From Polychytrium aggregatum (lineage: Eukaryota > Chytridiomycota > Chytridiomycetes > Polychytriales): a DNA stretch of 31,239 nt. Below, in pieces: positions 17,978 through 27,282 of the stretch. The notes under the pieces are model-generated. The model was not told where the DNA came from and searched no databases. It saw only the letters and a program-made list of their open reading frames with translations. The stretch is taken from positions 1 through 31,239 of the forward strand of contig NW_026516491.1 in the NCBI RefSeq assembly GCF_025602895.1, given 5' to 3'. Every line of letters starts with the position of its first letter. Position 1 is the stretch's first letter. Both the position numbers and the translations under genes were made by a program.

Positions 17978-18558
17978 TGTCAAGACTGGACAACGGGGCA
18001 AGCAGGGAAGTGCGCAAGAGTCCTAATGCAAGACTCGAACGTAGGGAGAGGAGCGGGGACTGGACTGGGACACAGAGTGTCAAGTGTGAAGCCAAAGTTT
18101 TATTCTAGATCCAAGGCTTAGGATACTAAAAATACAAAGTGGCAAGACGAAGGCAAAAGACAGAGGCTGGTCGGAGGGCTATTTATGCGAGCGCCAAGGA
18201 TCGACGCTGCAGAGCGAGGGGGCAGGAGCGAAGCAGCGGCGGGGAGGGCGAAGCAGCGAGCGAAGCAGGTGGCGGCCGTGACTCGGGATCCGTGAGTCAG
18301 CGGGCGTCAGTGGCGGCGGCATGGCGGCGCCAAGGCGTCAGGCGGCGTCGAGGCGGCGTCGTGGGCGTAACCCATGACCAACAGCAAGGAAGCGGGAACG
18401 GAACACCGACAGCGCGCGTGCTGGCGGTAAGACAACGAGGCAGCACAGCGCGGGAAACAAACAAACAGAAGGAAGGGAAAGCACTAAGGCAGGCAAACAG
18501 AAAGGAAAGGGCAAGGGTAAAGGAAGGAAGAGGGCAAAGGCAGAGGGTGTTCATGACA
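17978..18558 (-). repeat. C1 5' LTR (581 bp)
   Basis: Same ends as the 3' LTR. TATA-like ATAAATA at 18180-18186 and AATAAA at 18099-18104 (minus strand). Seven differences from the 3' LTR: 18119, 18325, 18332, 18407, 18409, 18428, 18437. The last six fall within 113 bp of U3. Confidence 0.94.
18180..18186 (-). promoter_or_regulatory. TATA-like box of C1
   Basis: ATAAATA on the minus strand in the C1 5' LTR, followed by GCCC as in the A1 LTR. It is the only good core promoter candidate for C1 gag-pol. Confidence 0.65.
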
Positions 18559-18563
18559 ACGGC
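18559..18563. repeat. Target site duplication of C1, right copy (ACGGC)
   Basis: Second copy of ACGGC (see 12213-12217); A2 integrase resumes immediately after it. Confidence 0.95.
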
Positions 18564-19248
18564 CTTCCATCCTCAAACCGATGGACAGACTGAGCGGGTG
18601 AACCAGGTGATCAACCAGTTCCTCCGCTGCCACACTTCGTACCAGCAGGACGACTGGTCACGATTGCTCCCGCTGGCCGAGTTCTCCTACGACAACTCGG
18701 AGCACTCGTCGATCCACGCCTCGCCCTTCCTCGCCACCTACGGCTTCCATCCCCGATTCGAAGTCCCAGTCCCTTCGACCGGTCTCGATGTTCCCTCTGC
18801 CTCTGAAGTCGCCGAGCACCTGCAGCAGAACTTAGCGCTGCTCCGTGAGAACCTGGAAAAGGCAAAGTCCGACTACAAGCGCTTCGCCGACTCCCGCAGG
18901 TCTCCCGCTCCTGACTTCAATCCTGGCGACCTTGTTTGGGTTTTGACTCGCAATATCAGAACCACCCGTCCCAGCAAGAAGCTCGACTTCCAGCGTCTTG
19001 GCCCCTTCAAGATTGTCGAGCCTGTCGGTCCCCTTGCCTTCCGTGTGGACCTCCCCAAGGACTTGAAGATCCATCCGGTCTTCCATGTTTCCCTCCTGGA
19101 ACCGTATAAGGCCAATACCTTCCCCGGCCGCGTCCAGGATCCTCCACCCCCTGTCCAAGTCGACGATCACCTCGAGTACGAAGTCGAGGAGATCTTAGAC
19201 TCAAAGTTCGTCCGGGGCAAGCTGTTCTACCTGATCGACTGGGTTGGC

Positions 19249-19253
19249 TACCC
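19249..19253. repeat. Target site duplication of B2, left copy (TACCC)
   Basis: TACCC precedes the B2 5' LTR and recurs at 24723-24727 after the 3' LTR. Confidence 0.95.
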
Positions 19254-19563
19254 TGTAGGAGATGGTATCTCCGACGCTGTGCTGCGCGTACTGCGCGTAC
19301 TGCGCGGCGCAGTGGGTCGTGACCTGTGCTGCGCTTTGCGTTTTCACGCACCGCAGGCAGGCCACCGCAGGGTATACCTGCGGGTTGCCCCCGTTCCCCC
19401 CCGTTTGTCTGGAGTTCGGTTTTATCGTGAATAAACGTAAGTGCTCCCCGAGCTCACCCGTCCGCTAGAGTAGCCTAGCACCGCCCTGTTCTGCCCCGTC
19501 CTGTCTTGTCTTGTACCCCCTCCCTCCCCGTCTTGCCCCAACGTCCCAGTAGTGGACGTTACA
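19254..19563 (+). repeat. B2 5' LTR (310 bp)
   Basis: TGTAGGAGAT to GACGTTACA. AATAAA at 19430-19435, start hairpin at 19258-19272, seven C in the CGTTC(n)GTTT run. I see no clear TATA box; GTATACC in the middle is the nearest candidate. Confidence 0.95.
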
Positions 19564-19575
19564 TGGTAGCATCGG
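19564..19575 (+). other. B2 primer binding site (tRNA type)
   Basis: TGGTAGCATCGG directly follows the LTR. TGG matches a tRNA 3' CCA end. TGGTAGC is what eukaryotic initiator tRNA-Met (A1:U72 acceptor pair) would give, so initiator Met is a reasonable guess; the rest needs the host tRNA sequence. The following 110 bases up to gag are a pyrimidine-rich leader without other recognisable signals. Confidence 0.7.
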
Positions 19576-19685
19576 AAATCCTCGTCTTGTTTTCGTCCTG
19601 TTTGTCCTCTTTCTAGATCCTCAAGCTGGATCCCGCCTCTCTTGCCGACCGACTCTCCTCTCTGTCCCTGGAGCCTGCCCCTGCC

Positions 19686-20507
19686 ATGAGCAACCCCCGC
19701 CCACTTCCGGAAGCCTTCCTCAAGACCTTCCGTGCCCCAGTGTTTACTGGGAAGAGCCGCTCCTCCTCGGTGGAGGACTGGCTGCAGCAACTCGAGGACT
19801 ACCTCGATGCTGCCCAAGTCGCCCCCACCCACCACATCGTCGCCGCCAAGCTCTGCTTAAAGGACCAGGCGTACCGTTGGTACCGCCGCCAAGGGTTCGA
19901 CGAGCAGAGCGAAGGTGTGTTTGACGACTTCAAGGACCGCCTCCGTCGCCGCTTCGGCAGCCCCAATGCTGAACTCATTGCCCGTGACAAGCTATACTCT
20001 CTCGTGCAGCGTGGTTCTGTGACCCGCTACATCGAGGAGTTTGAAGACCTCTCCTCCCAGATTGAGGAGCTGGGCTCTGCTGATGCGATGTACCTCTTCC
20101 AGAAGGGCCTCAAGCCCAAGATCAGAGAGTACATCGCCAGCAACCCTGATGCCCGCAAGTCCCTGGACGTGATGATGGACGTTGCCGAGAACCTCGACAA
20201 CGTCCAGTACCATGGCCGCCAGTTCTACCCGCAGCTGGCAGGCGGCCATCGGTCTCATCACGTCCCAGCCCGTCCGCCTCGCCCGGCCCCGCCCGCAAGA
20301 CCCATGCCTGAGCCCATGGACGTTGACGTCAACGCCATGGAGGCTCGTGGCCCTCCCCGCTCCCGGTTCCAGCAAGCTGCCACTGTCTCCCCCAAGGACA
20401 GACAGAAGCAGGAGGACCTCCGCCATGGTTCCTGCTTCTTCTGTCACCGACCGGGACACCAGGCCAAGGAGTGCCCCATGAAGTCGGGAAACGGCCGACC
20501 CTACTAG
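19686..20507 (+). CDS. gag: B2 Gag (capsid/nucleocapsid)
   Basis: A 273-residue Gag starting at the first ATG of the leader. The retrotransposon Gag domain occupies roughly residues 15-150 ([17 protein letters not shown], then YRWYRRQGF and [11 protein letters not shown]). A Pro/Arg-rich linker leads to one CCHC knuckle at 250-263 ([14 protein letters not shown]), ten residues before the C-terminus. It is shorter than Gag of A2 (326) or C (412). The stop TAG (20505-20507) lies in the 5' arm of the frameshift hairpin. It forms the particle and packages element RNA. Intact, and the same as B3 Gag. Confidence 0.94.
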   Translation: MSNPRPLPEAFLKTFRAPVFTGKSRSSSVEDWLQQLEDYLDAAQVAPTHHIVAAKLCLKDQAYRWYRRQGFDEQSEGVFDDFKDRLRRRFGSPNAELIARDKLYSLVQRGSVTRYIEEFEDLSSQIEELGSADAMYLFQKGLKPKIREYIASNPDARKSLDVMMDVAENLDNVQYHGRQFYPQLAGGHRSHHVPARPPRPAPPARPMPEPMDVDVNAMEARGPPRSRFQQAATVSPKDRQKQEDLRHGSCFFCHRPGHQAKECPMKSGNGRPY

Positions 20508-20529
20508 GTGGCTCTGGAGCCCTAGTAGG
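20486..20529 (+). promoter_or_regulatory. B2 gag-pol -1 frameshift signal
   Basis: GGGAAAC (20486-20492) in gag phase (tcG GGA AAC), then a 7-nt spacer (GGCCGAC), then a stem CCTACTAG (20500-20507) with CTAGTAGG (20522-20529). An inner stem GGCT/AGCC with loop CTGG is stacked above a two-base bulge. The gag stop TAG is the last three bases of the 5' arm. Slipping by -1 continues at 20492 into pol, which is open without an ATG. Same signal in B3. Confidence 0.9.
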
Positions 20530-23500
20530 AGACCAACGCCGTGGATTGCTCAATGCAGTCCACGCGTCTCCAGAGGAAGTTCACCTCGCCCCCTCCCCCG
20601 AAGGAGAAACAAACCAAGTGTTGTGCGTCGTGCGAGAGGTGCATGGTGGCGCAAGCCGCCTGCCTCTCCACGAACGTGAAGAGAAAACCAAAATTGAAAA
20701 CCAAAACAAAAAAGAAAATCAAGAACCCTTGAGGGACAGGACCGCCTGTGCCCTCACCCCTGTCAAGTCGTGTGTGTCGGATGCTTCCGACATGTGTCCG
20801 CAAGCCGTGGACGTCGTGTGCAATGGCGTGCTGACGCCGCAGGCCCCCGCAATGGCCGAACCCTATCCAAAATGTCCGAGTGGCCGTGATGAAGCCAACC
20901 AAGACCAAGTGTCGCCCGTTCCCCCAAGTCAAGTCATGGTGCAGGAGGCTGTGCAGGAGGACCATGAAGAGTCCCTGCTGTACCTCCCTGCCACCGTCCA
21001 AGGTCACACCGTCCGAATGATGGTGGACTCTGGAGCAAGCTGCAACTTTGTCAGCAGACGCTTGCTCCAGGAGCTCAACATACATGCAACCAAGAAGAAG
21101 TCGCCGATGAGTGTGGCGCTTGCAGACGATCGTGTGCAGCAGTGCACACACCAAGTGGTCCTGCGAGTGGCCCTCCATCCCAAGTACCATCCTGTCCTGT
21201 TGTTCCAAGTGATCGACACCAAGTTCGATGCCATCCTCGGCATGAGCTGGCTTGCTCGTGCCGAGCCGACTCCAGTCGTCGACTGGAAAGGCCGCACTGT
21301 CCGTGTTGGCCCTGACATTGTCCTGCAGGGCATGGCCTCACCCAACATGCCACCTCTCCTCTCAGCCATGCAATTCAAGAGGCTGATCAAGAAGGACACG
21401 TCGTTCCTCTGTGTCGTGCGTGAGGTCGACGACACCGACCAAGCCGGTCCCGGTCCCCCGCCTGTGGTGACCAAGCTGCTCGACGAGTACAAGGACGTAT
21501 TCCCCGACCAGTTGCCACAATGCCTGCCACCCCAACGCACCGTCGATCATCGCATCGACATCGAACCAGGCTCGTCGCCTCCGTCAAGACCGACGTACCA
21601 ACTGTCGCTGACGGAGATGGACGAACTCAAGCGCCAGTTGGATGACCTCCTCGCCCATGGGTTCATCCGCCCGAGCCAGTCACCGTATGGTGCACCAGTG
21701 CTCTTTGTCAAGAAGAAAGAAGGTGATCTCAGGATGTGCGTCGACTATCGCGCACTAAACAAACAGACCATCAAGAACACCTACCCGTTGCCCAGGATCG
21801 ACGAGTTGATGGATCGTCTGAGTGGAGCAAAGGTCTTTAGCAAGATAGACCTCCGCTCAGGCTACCATCAGATCCGCATCCACGAGGATGATGTCCACAA
21901 GACCGCCTTCAGGACTCGCTACGGACTGTACGAGTTCCTAGTGCTGCCGTTCGGATTGACGAACGCACCTGCCACGTTCATGCAGCTGATGAACGATGTG
22001 TTCCGCCAAGAGCTCGACAACTCTGTCATCGTGTACCTGGATGATATCCTTGTGTACAGCAAGGATGAAGCGACCCATGAAGGTCATGTCGCCCGCGTGC
22101 TGGCCAAGCTACGCGAGCACAAGTTGTATGCCAAACTGTCCAAGTGTGAGTTCTTCAAGAATCAAGTCCCGTTCCTGGGACACGTTGTCTCAGGAAGAGG
22201 AATCGAAGTCGACCCCGCCAAGGTCAAGTCTGTGGTCGAGTGGCCGCCGCTCGCATGCGTCTCTGACGTGCAGTCGTTTCTCGGTCTCGTCAACTACTAC
22301 CGCCGATTCATCCCCGATCTGGCGCGCACTGCCGGTCCACTCACAGACCTACTCCGCAAAGAGTGCCCCTTCGTGTGGGACCACCCACAACGCCAAGCGT
22401 TCGAGACCCTCAAGCACGCCTTGACGAACGCTCCTGTCCTCGCTGTGTTCGACCCGAACACGGATGTCTCCGTGCACACCGACGCCTCCGACTTTGCGGT
22501 GGGAGCTGTTTTGATGCAGGAGGGAAGGCCCGTTGCCTTCGAGTCGCGCAAACTGTCCCAACACGAGATCAACTATCCCGTGCACGAGAAGGAGCAGCTT
22601 GCGATCATCTACGCGCTGCAGAAGTTCCGAGTGTACCTCCACGGTACCGCCAAGCCCTTCAAGATTGTGACGGACCACCAGTCACTGCGTTACCTCGACA
22701 CCAAGAAGAACCTGAGCCGACGCCAAGCGCGATGGATGGAGTTCCTCGCCGAGTACAACTACGAGGTTGTATACCAGAAAGGCAAACTCAATGTGGTGCC
22801 TGACGCACTGTCCCGACGCCCCGACTACCAATTGGCGTCACTGTACGAGTCGACTGTCAGTGTCGACAACACGATGCTGGATGTTGTCCGAGACAACATC
22901 GCCAACGACAAACAGTTCGGAGAACTGTTCCGAAAGGTGTCTAAGCTCCCCAAGGACGACGAATCATCCGAGTACACAGTGCGTGATGGCCTGCTCCTCC
23001 TGAAGAAGGACAGCCGTGTCTGTGTGCCGGACATTCCGTCGTTGAAGACCAAGTTGCTCCAAGAGGTCCACGACTCGCCCCTCGCTGGACACTTTGGAGT
23101 CGAGAAGACATACGACCGACTGGCCAAAGTCGCATACTGGCCTGGAATGAAGCGCACCGTCGAGAAGTACATCGAGTCCTGCCATACCTGCAAGATGGTC
23201 AAGTCACGCACGACCCGAGAGCAAGGATTGCTGCAACCCCTGCCTGTTCCCGACCGCCCCTGGACCAGCATGTCCATGGATCTCATCACGCATCTACCGA
23301 CGACCAAGTTGGACCACGATGCAATCGCTGTCTTTGTCGACAGGTTCAGCAAGATGGCACACTTTGTGCCGTGCCAGACGACATGCTCCGCGCCTGACCT
23401 TGCACTGCTGTTCTTCAAGCATGTGTTCAAGCACCACGGCCTCCCAAAGTCCATCGTCAGTGATCGAGACCCCCGATTCACCTCCTTGTTTTGGACAAGT

Positions 23501-24403
23501 CTGTTCGACCATCTCGGCACCAAGCTGAACATGTCAACCTCGCACCACCAACAAACGGATGGACAGTCCGAGCGGACGATCCGCACCCTCGAGCAATACC
23601 TGAGGACATACGCCTCGACCAGCCAAGACGACTGGGACATACAGCTGAGTCATGCAGAGTTTGCATACAACACCGCCAAGTCGAGCACAACTGGCTTGAG
23701 CCCCTTTGAGGCGCTCTACGGATTCCAGCCTGATGTTCCCACCTCCTTGACACTGACCGAGTCCACGGCTGGATTGCCTCCCAAACCAAGTGCCTTTGTC
23801 AAAGATCATCAAGTCCGACACAAGATGATCGCCGACGCGCTCACGGATGCGCAACAAGTGATGGCGAAGTACTACGACCGCCGACACCAGGATGTCTCCT
23901 TTGAAGTTGGAGACCTTGTCTACCTGGACGCCGACAACATCAAGGTCCCCGAAGCCCAGTCAAAGAAGTTGTTGCCCAAGTACCGAGGACCGTTCAAGAT
24001 AGCGGCCCGACCCAGTCCCCTCAACTACCTGTTGGACTTGCCACCTGGAAGCAAGCTCCATCCTGTCTTCCATGTGTCCAAGCTGCGTCGCCACACGACC
24101 CGCAGTCCAGCACAGTTCCCCGACGCCGACGAAGGTGTCCCGGACGACGCACCACTGGAAGACGACCTCGGACAATACTATACTCAAGAATATGAAGTCG
24201 AAAGGATCGTGAGGCACAAGAAAGTGGCTGATGGGTCACTTCGGTTTTATGTCAAGTGGGTTGGTTACCCACACTCGGGCAACACATGGCAAACACTGGA
24301 GGACTTGTCCCATGCACCCGAGGAGCTGAGTAAATACGGTAAACACCTCGAGGAGCCCCAAATAAAGAGCACACGCAGGGCTCCTCGCAGGAAGCCTTCT
24401 TAA
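20492..24403 (+). CDS. pol: B2 Pol polyprotein: protease, RT, RNase H, integrase, chromodomain
   Basis: Pol read after a -1 shift, about 1303 residues. Counting from the GTG at 20471, the first 150 or so residues are a charged linker of no known function with a Lys/Asn-rich patch. Protease follows with DSGA at 186-189, reverse transcriptase with YLDD at 522-525, and RNase H from about 665 ([26 protein letters not shown]). Integrase has an HHCC finger ([10 protein letters not shown], then CHTC) and the triad Asp 937, Asp 998, Glu 1034 (DD35E). A GPY/F-like module (YRGPFKIA) and a chromodomain from about 1240 ([13 protein letters not shown] onward) precede a basic tail of about 30 residues. The TAA at 24401-24403 is nine bases before the LTR, so there is no env gene. 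All catalytic residues are present and it appears functional. Confidence 0.95.
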   Translation, partial: RPTLLGGSGALVGDQRRGLLNAVHASPEEVHLAPSPEGETNQVLCVVREVHGGASRLPLHEREEKTKIENQNKKENQEPLRDRTACALTPVKSCVSDASDMCPQAVDVVCNGVLTPQAPAMAEPYPKCPSGRDEANQDQVSPVPPSQVMVQEAVQEDHEESLLYLPATVQGHTVRMMVDSGASCNFVSRRLLQELNIHATKKKSPMSVALADDRVQQCTHQVVLRVALHPKYHPVLLFQVIDTKFDAILGMSWLARAEPTPVVDWKGRTVRVGPDIVLQGMASPNMPPLLSAMQFKRLIKKDTSFLCVVREVDDTDQAGPGPPPVVTKLLDEYKDVFPDQLPQCLPPQRTVDHRIDIEPGSSPPSRPTYQLSLTEMDELKRQLDDLLAHGFIRPSQSPYGAPVLFVKKKEGDLRMCVDYRALNKQTIKNTYPLPRIDELMDRLSGAKVFSKIDLRSGYHQIRIHEDDVHKTAFRTRYGLYEFLVLPFGLTNAPATFMQLMNDVFRQELDNSVIVYLDDILVYSKDEATHEGHVARVLAKLREHKLYAKLSKCEFFKNQVPFLGHVVSGRGIEVDPAKVKSVVEWPPLACVSDVQSFLGLVNYYRRFIPDLARTAGPLTDLLRKECPFVWDHPQRQAFETLKHALTNAPVLAVFDPNTDVSVHTDASDFAVGAVLMQEGRPVAFESRKLSQHEINYPVHEKEQLAIIYALQKFRVYLHGTAKPFKIVTDHQSLRYLDTKKNLSRRQARWMEFLAEYNYEVVYQKGKLNVVPDALSRRPDYQLASLYESTVSVDNTMLDVVRDNIANDKQFGELFRKVSKLPKDDESSEYTVRDGLLLLKKDSRVCVPDIPSLKTKLLQEVHDSPLAGHFGVEKTYDRLAKVAYWPGMKRTVEKYIESCHTCKMVKSRTTREQGLLQPLPVPDRPWTSMSMDLITHLPTTKLDHDAIAVFVDRFSKMAHFVPCQTTCSAPDLALLFFKHVFKHHGLPKSIVSDRDPRFTSLFWTSLFDHLGTKLNMSTSHHQQTDGQSERTIRTLEQYLRTYASTSQDDWDIQLSHAEFAYNTAKSSTTGLSPFEALYGFQPDVPTSLTLTESTAGLPPKPSAFVKDHQVRHKMIADALTDAQQVMAKYYDRRHQDVSFEVGDLVYLDADNIKVPEAQSKKLLPKYRGPFKIAARPSPLNYLLDLPPGSKLHPVFHVSKLRRHTTRSPAQFPDADEGVPDDAPLEDDLGQYYTQEYEVERIVRHKKVADGSLRFYVKWVGYPHSGNTWQTLEDLSHAPEELSKYGKHLEEPQIKSTRRAPRRKPS
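20540..20564 (+). repeat. Second stem-loop after the B frameshift hairpin
   Basis: CGTGGATTGC (20540-20549) pairs with GCAGTCCACG (20555-20564), ten pairs including one G-T, around loop TCAAT. It begins ten bases after the frameshift hairpin. In B1 the A1c1 insertion point falls in the 3' arm of this stem. Confidence 0.7.
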
Positions 24404-24412
24404 GTGTGGGAG
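24402..24412 (+). other. B2 polypurine tract
   Basis: AAGTGTGGGAG directly before the 3' LTR, the expected plus-strand primer. It is less pure than in A1, A2 and C. The same sequence is at 6380-6390 in B1. Confidence 0.6.
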
Positions 24413-24722
24413 TGTAGGAGATGGTATCTCCGACGCTGTGCTGCGCGTACTGCGCGTACTGCGCGGCGCAGTGGGTCGTGACCTGTGCTGCGCTTTGCGT
24501 TTTCACGCACCGCAGGCAGGCCACCGCAGGGTATACCTGCGGGTTGCCCCCGTTCCCCCCCGTTTGTCTGGAGTTCGGTTTTATCGTGAATAAACGTAAG
24601 TGCTCCCCGAGCTCACCCGTCCGCTAGAGTAGCCTAGCACCGCCCTGTTCTGCCCCGTCCTGTCTTGTCTTGTACCCCCTCCCTCCCCGTCTTGCCCCAA
24701 CGTCCCAGTAGTGGACGTTACA
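24413..24722 (+). repeat. B2 3' LTR (310 bp)
   Basis: Same as the B2 5' LTR by eye, including the seven-C run; followed by the TACCC duplication and then A2 sequence. Confidence 0.95.
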
Positions 24723-24727
24723 TACCC
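24723..24727. repeat. Target site duplication of B2, right copy (TACCC)
   Basis: Second copy of TACCC (see 19249-19253). Confidence 0.95.
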
Positions 24728-24860
24728 AGTCACGGATCGCAGCTGGGAACTCGCTAGCAATCTTCACGCCCCAGAACGGATTGCTGAGTTCCATCGACGA
24801 TACCCGGACAAACCAGGACTTAGGTCCCGGCGGGGTGGCCCGACTTTGAGGGGGGGATAA
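24723..24860 (+). pseudogene. pol: A2 pol, segment 3: chromodomain end and stop
   Basis: Completes the A2 chromodomain (VTDRSWELASNLH, then AEFHRRYPDKPG) and ends at TAA 24858-24860. The frame joins segment 2 exactly once B2 and one TACCC are removed. The last codons form a G-rich polypurine tract (24848-24857) directly before the LTR. Confidence 0.9.
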
Positions 24861-24894
24861 TGTGATGCTCCGGCATCACAGCGACCTTCTCCGC
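24861..24894 (+). repeat. A2 3' LTR, first 34 bp only
   Basis: Starts right after the pol stop with TGTGATGC, loop TCCG, GCATCACA: a terminal hairpin like that of the A1 LTR but with a different loop and no further similarity. C2 cuts it after TCCGC (24890-24894), which is the predicted C2 target duplication. The rest should lie downstream of the window. Confidence 0.85.
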
Positions 24895-25475
24895 TGTCAA
24901 GACTGGACAACGGGGCAAGCAGGGAAGTGCGCAAGAGTCCTAATGCAAGACTCGAACGTAGGGAGAGGAGCGGGGACTGGACTGGGACACAGAGTGTCAA
25001 GTGTGAAGCCAAAGTTTTATTCTAGATCCAAGGCTTAGGATACTAAAAATACAAAGTGGCAAGACGAAGGCAAAAGACAGAGGCTGGTCGGAGGGCTATT
25101 TATGCGAGCGCCAAGGATCGACGCTGCAGAGCGAGGGGGCAGGAGCGAAGCAGCGGCGGGGAGGGCGAAGCAGCGAGCGAAGCAGGTGGCGGCCGTGACT
25201 CGGGATCCGTGAGTCAGCGGGCGTCAGTGGCGGCGGCATGGTGGCGCCGAGGCGTCAGGCGGCGTCGAGGCGGCGTCGTGGGCGTAACCCATGACCAACA
25301 GCAAGGAAGCGGGAACGGAACACAGGCAGCGCGCGTGCTGGCGGGAAGACAACAAGGCAGCACAGCGCGGGAAACAAACAAACAGAAGGAAGGGAAAGCA
25401 CTAAGGCAGGCAAACAGAAAGGAAAGGGCAAGGGTAAAGGAAGGAAGAGGGCAAAGGCAGAGGGTGTTCATGACA
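24895..25475 (-). repeat. C2 3' LTR (581 bp)
   Basis: Same ends and length as the C1 LTRs. It differs from the C1 3' LTR at one position (the equivalent of 12359) and from the C1 5' LTR at six. Confidence 0.94.
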
Positions 25476-26029
25476 CTACCCCCCTCTCAAGGCCCGAGCT
25501 CCGAGAGGGCCAGGCTTCGAGGGATGAGAGGAGTGGTAGGCTGCGACAGGCTCCGGACAATGTGCAAGATTGCTGGCGGGCTCCCAGGTGCAATCCATCA
25601 CCGTGTAGCCACGCCAGTGCACAAGATACTGGAGCTTACCTCGGAACAGCCTGGAGTCCAGGATCTGTTCGACTTCCCATTCGTCGTGGCCGTCGACTTG
25701 GATGGGTGGAGGGGGCGGGATCGTTCGACCTGGGATCTTGTCGTCGGCGGCGGGCTCGAGAAGGGAGACGTGGAACACAGGATGGATGCGCATGGACGAG
25801 GGCAAGTCCAACTTGAAAGCGCGGGAACCGACTTGAGCGACGATCTTGAACGGCCCAAGCTTGGTGTGGTCGAGCTTGGCCGTGGGTCGCTGGGTCTTGA
25901 TGTTCTTGGCGGAGAGCCAGACTCGGTCTCCAACCTTGAACGGAGGGGAAGGGGAGTGGCCGGGGTCGTAGAACTTGGCTTGGGAGTCCTGGGCAAGGGC
26001 GATGTTGAACTTGAGTTCATCGTGGAGGG
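25476..26029 (-). pseudogene. pol: C2 pol fragment: end of integrase and chromodomain
   Basis: Matches C1 12799-13352 with no difference seen. It holds the part of pol from the region after the integrase core (ALAQDSQAKFY) through the GPY/F module and chromodomain to TAG 25478-25476. Everything upstream is separated by B3. The last five bases GAGGG (26025-26029) are the predicted B3 target duplication. Confidence 0.92.
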
Positions 26030-26338
26030 TGTAGGAGATGGTATCTCCGACGCTGTGCTGCGCGTACTGCGCGTACTGCGCGGCGCAGTGGGTCGTGACC
26101 TGTGCTGCGCTTTGCGTTTTCACGCACCGCAGGCAGGCCACCGCAGGGTATACCTGCGGGTTGCCCCCGTTCCCCCCGTTTGTCTGGAGTTCGGTTTTAT
26201 CGTGAATAAACGTAAGTGCTCCCCGAGCTCACCCGTCCGCTAGAGTAGCCTAGCACCGCCCTGTTCTGCCCCGTCCTGTCTTGTCTTGTACCCCCTCCCT
26301 CCCCGTCTTGCCCCAACGTCCCAGTAGTGGACGTTACA
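26030..26338 (+). repeat. B3 5' LTR (309 bp)
   Basis: Same as other B LTRs, with six C in the CGTTC(n)GTTT run as in B1. Preceded by C2 pol sequence, so its left boundary is exact. Confidence 0.95.
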
Positions 26339-26350
26339 TGGTAGCATCGG
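26339..26350 (+). other. B3 primer binding site
   Basis: TGGTAGCATCGG directly after the LTR, as in B2. Confidence 0.7.
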
Positions 26351-26460
26351 AAATCCTCGTCTTGTTTTCGTCCTGTTTGTCCTCTTTCTAGATCCTCAAG
26401 CTGGATCCCGCCTCTCTTGCCGACCGACTCTCCTCTCTGTCCCTGGAGCCTGCCCCTGCC

Positions 26461-27282
26461 ATGAGCAACCCCCGCCCACTTCCGGAAGCCTTCCTCAAGA
26501 CCTTCCGTGCCCCAGTGTTTACTGGGAAGAGCCGCTCCTCCTCGGTGGAGGACTGGCTGCAGCAACTCGAGGACTACCTCGATGCTGCCCAAGTCGCCCC
26601 CACCCACCACATCGTCGCCGCCAAGCTCTGCTTAAAGGACCAGGCGTACCGTTGGTACCGCCGCCAAGGGTTCGACGAGCAGAGCGAAGGTGTGTTTGAC
26701 GACTTCAAGGACCGCCTCCGTCGCCGCTTCGGCAGCCCCAATGCTGAACTCATTGCCCGTGACAAGCTATACTCTCTCGTGCAGCGTGGTTCTGTGACCC
26801 GCTACATCGAGGAGTTTGAAGACCTCTCCTCCCAGATTGAGGAGCTGGGCTCTGCTGATGCGATGTACCTCTTCCAGAAGGGCCTCAAGCCCAAGATCAG
26901 AGAGTACATCGCCAGCAACCCTGATGCCCGCAAGTCCCTGGACGTGATGATGGACGTTGCCGAGAACCTCGACAACGTCCAGTACCATGGCCGCCAGTTC
27001 TACCCGCAGCTGGCAGGCGGCCATCGGTCTCATCACGTCCCAGCCCGTCCGCCTCGCCCGGCCCCGCCCGCAAGACCCATGCCTGAGCCCATGGACGTTG
27101 ACGTCAACGCCATGGAGGCTCGTGGCCCTCCCCGCTCCCGGTTCCAGCAAGCTGCCACTGTCTCCCCCAAGGACAGACAGAAGCAGGAGGACCTCCGCCA
27201 TGGTTCCTGCTTCTTCTGTCACCGACCGGGACACCAGGCCAAGGAGTGCCCCATGAAGTCGGGAAACGGCCGACCCTACTAG
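26461..27282 (+). CDS. gag: B3 Gag (capsid/nucleocapsid)
   Basis: 273 residues, the same protein as B2 Gag. It has the retrotransposon Gag domain at about 15-150 and a CCHC knuckle at 250-263. It starts 122 bases after the LTR and ends at TAG 27280-27282 inside the frameshift hairpin. Intact. Confidence 0.94.
   Translation: MSNPRPLPEAFLKTFRAPVFTGKSRSSSVEDWLQQLEDYLDAAQVAPTHHIVAAKLCLKDQAYRWYRRQGFDEQSEGVFDDFKDRLRRRFGSPNAELIARDKLYSLVQRGSVTRYIEEFEDLSSQIEELGSADAMYLFQKGLKPKIREYIASNPDARKSLDVMMDVAENLDNVQYHGRQFYPQLAGGHRSHHVPARPPRPAPPARPMPEPMDVDVNAMEARGPPRSRFQQAATVSPKDRQKQEDLRHGSCFFCHRPGHQAKECPMKSGNGRPY

Larger units (their letters stand above)
12218..18558 (-). mobile_element. C1: complete Ty3/gypsy chromovirus, minus strand
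   Basis: A 6341-bp complete element: 5' LTR 17978-18558, primer site 17967-17977, gag 16668-17906, pol 12799-16680, 3' LTR 12218-12798, flanked by ACGGC duplications. It is inserted in A2 integrase in the opposite orientation. Both reading frames are intact. The two LTRs differ at seven positions, six of them clustered. The pol stop directly abuts the 3' LTR, so there is no env gene. Confidence 0.95.
18559..19253 (+). pseudogene. pol: A2 pol, segment 2: integrase end, GPY/F, chromodomain start
   Basis: Continues A2 pol in the same frame from the motif TAFHPQTDGQTERVN. The catalytic Glu codon is 18592-18594, restoring DD35E spacing to the Asp codon at 12138. It then covers the rest of the integrase core, the GPY/F module (RLGPFKIV) and the first half of the chromodomain (EYEVEEILDSKFVRGK onward). 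B2 interrupts it within the chromodomain at the motif VGYP. It has no start of its own; the codons read to its left come from the antisense of the C LTR. Confidence 0.92.
19254..24722 (+). mobile_element. B2: complete Ty3/gypsy chromovirus
   Basis: A 5469-bp complete element: 5' LTR 19254-19563, tRNA-type primer site from 19564, gag 19686-20507, pol 20492-24403, 3' LTR 24413-24722, flanked by TACCC duplications. The two LTRs look identical, including a seven-C run that other B copies lack. All reading frames are intact, so this is a recent and possibly competent copy. It sits in the chromodomain region of A2 pol. Confidence 0.97.
8088..24894 (+). mobile_element. A2: host Ty3/gypsy chromovirus carrying the nested insertions
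   Basis: A2 sequence is present in three blocks: 8088-12217, 18564-19253 and 24728-24894. C1 (12218-18558) and B2 (19254-24722) fill the gaps, each with a 5-bp target duplication. Removing each insert with one duplication copy gives one open pol frame. The 5' LTR lies upstream of the window beyond A1c2, and the 3' LTR is cut by C2 after 34 bp. A2 is a relative of A1: the pol proteins align throughout, but only the terminal hairpin of the LTR is clearly shared. A2 is the oldest layer in the window. Confidence 0.92.
24895..26029 (-). mobile_element. C2: second C element, 3' end only
   Basis: 3' LTR (24895-25475) and the end of pol (25476-26029) of a minus-strand C element inserted in the A2 3' LTR. 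B3 interrupts it at 26029/26030. The remaining pol, gag and 5' LTR should continue beyond B3, outside the window. Confidence 0.93.

Noticed and set aside
18139..19434. Open frame of 431 codons joining C LTR, A2 integrase and B LTR
   Set aside because: Only the middle (18559-19253) is real pol. The ends are LTR sequence read by chance across insertion points, so it is not a new fusion gene.
19254..19575. Self-priming in B: the LTR start has TCCGACGCT, close to the complement of its primer site
   Set aside because: It has an internal mismatch and lies about 15 bases into U3, not near a transcript start. The site begins with TGG directly at the LTR, as for a tRNA primer.
20508..20732. Gag-frame continuation after the B gag stop, with a Lys-rich stretch ending at 20732
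   Set aside because: Several in-frame stops follow the gag TAG, so readthrough cannot reach it. The same DNA encodes the pol linker in the -1 frame.
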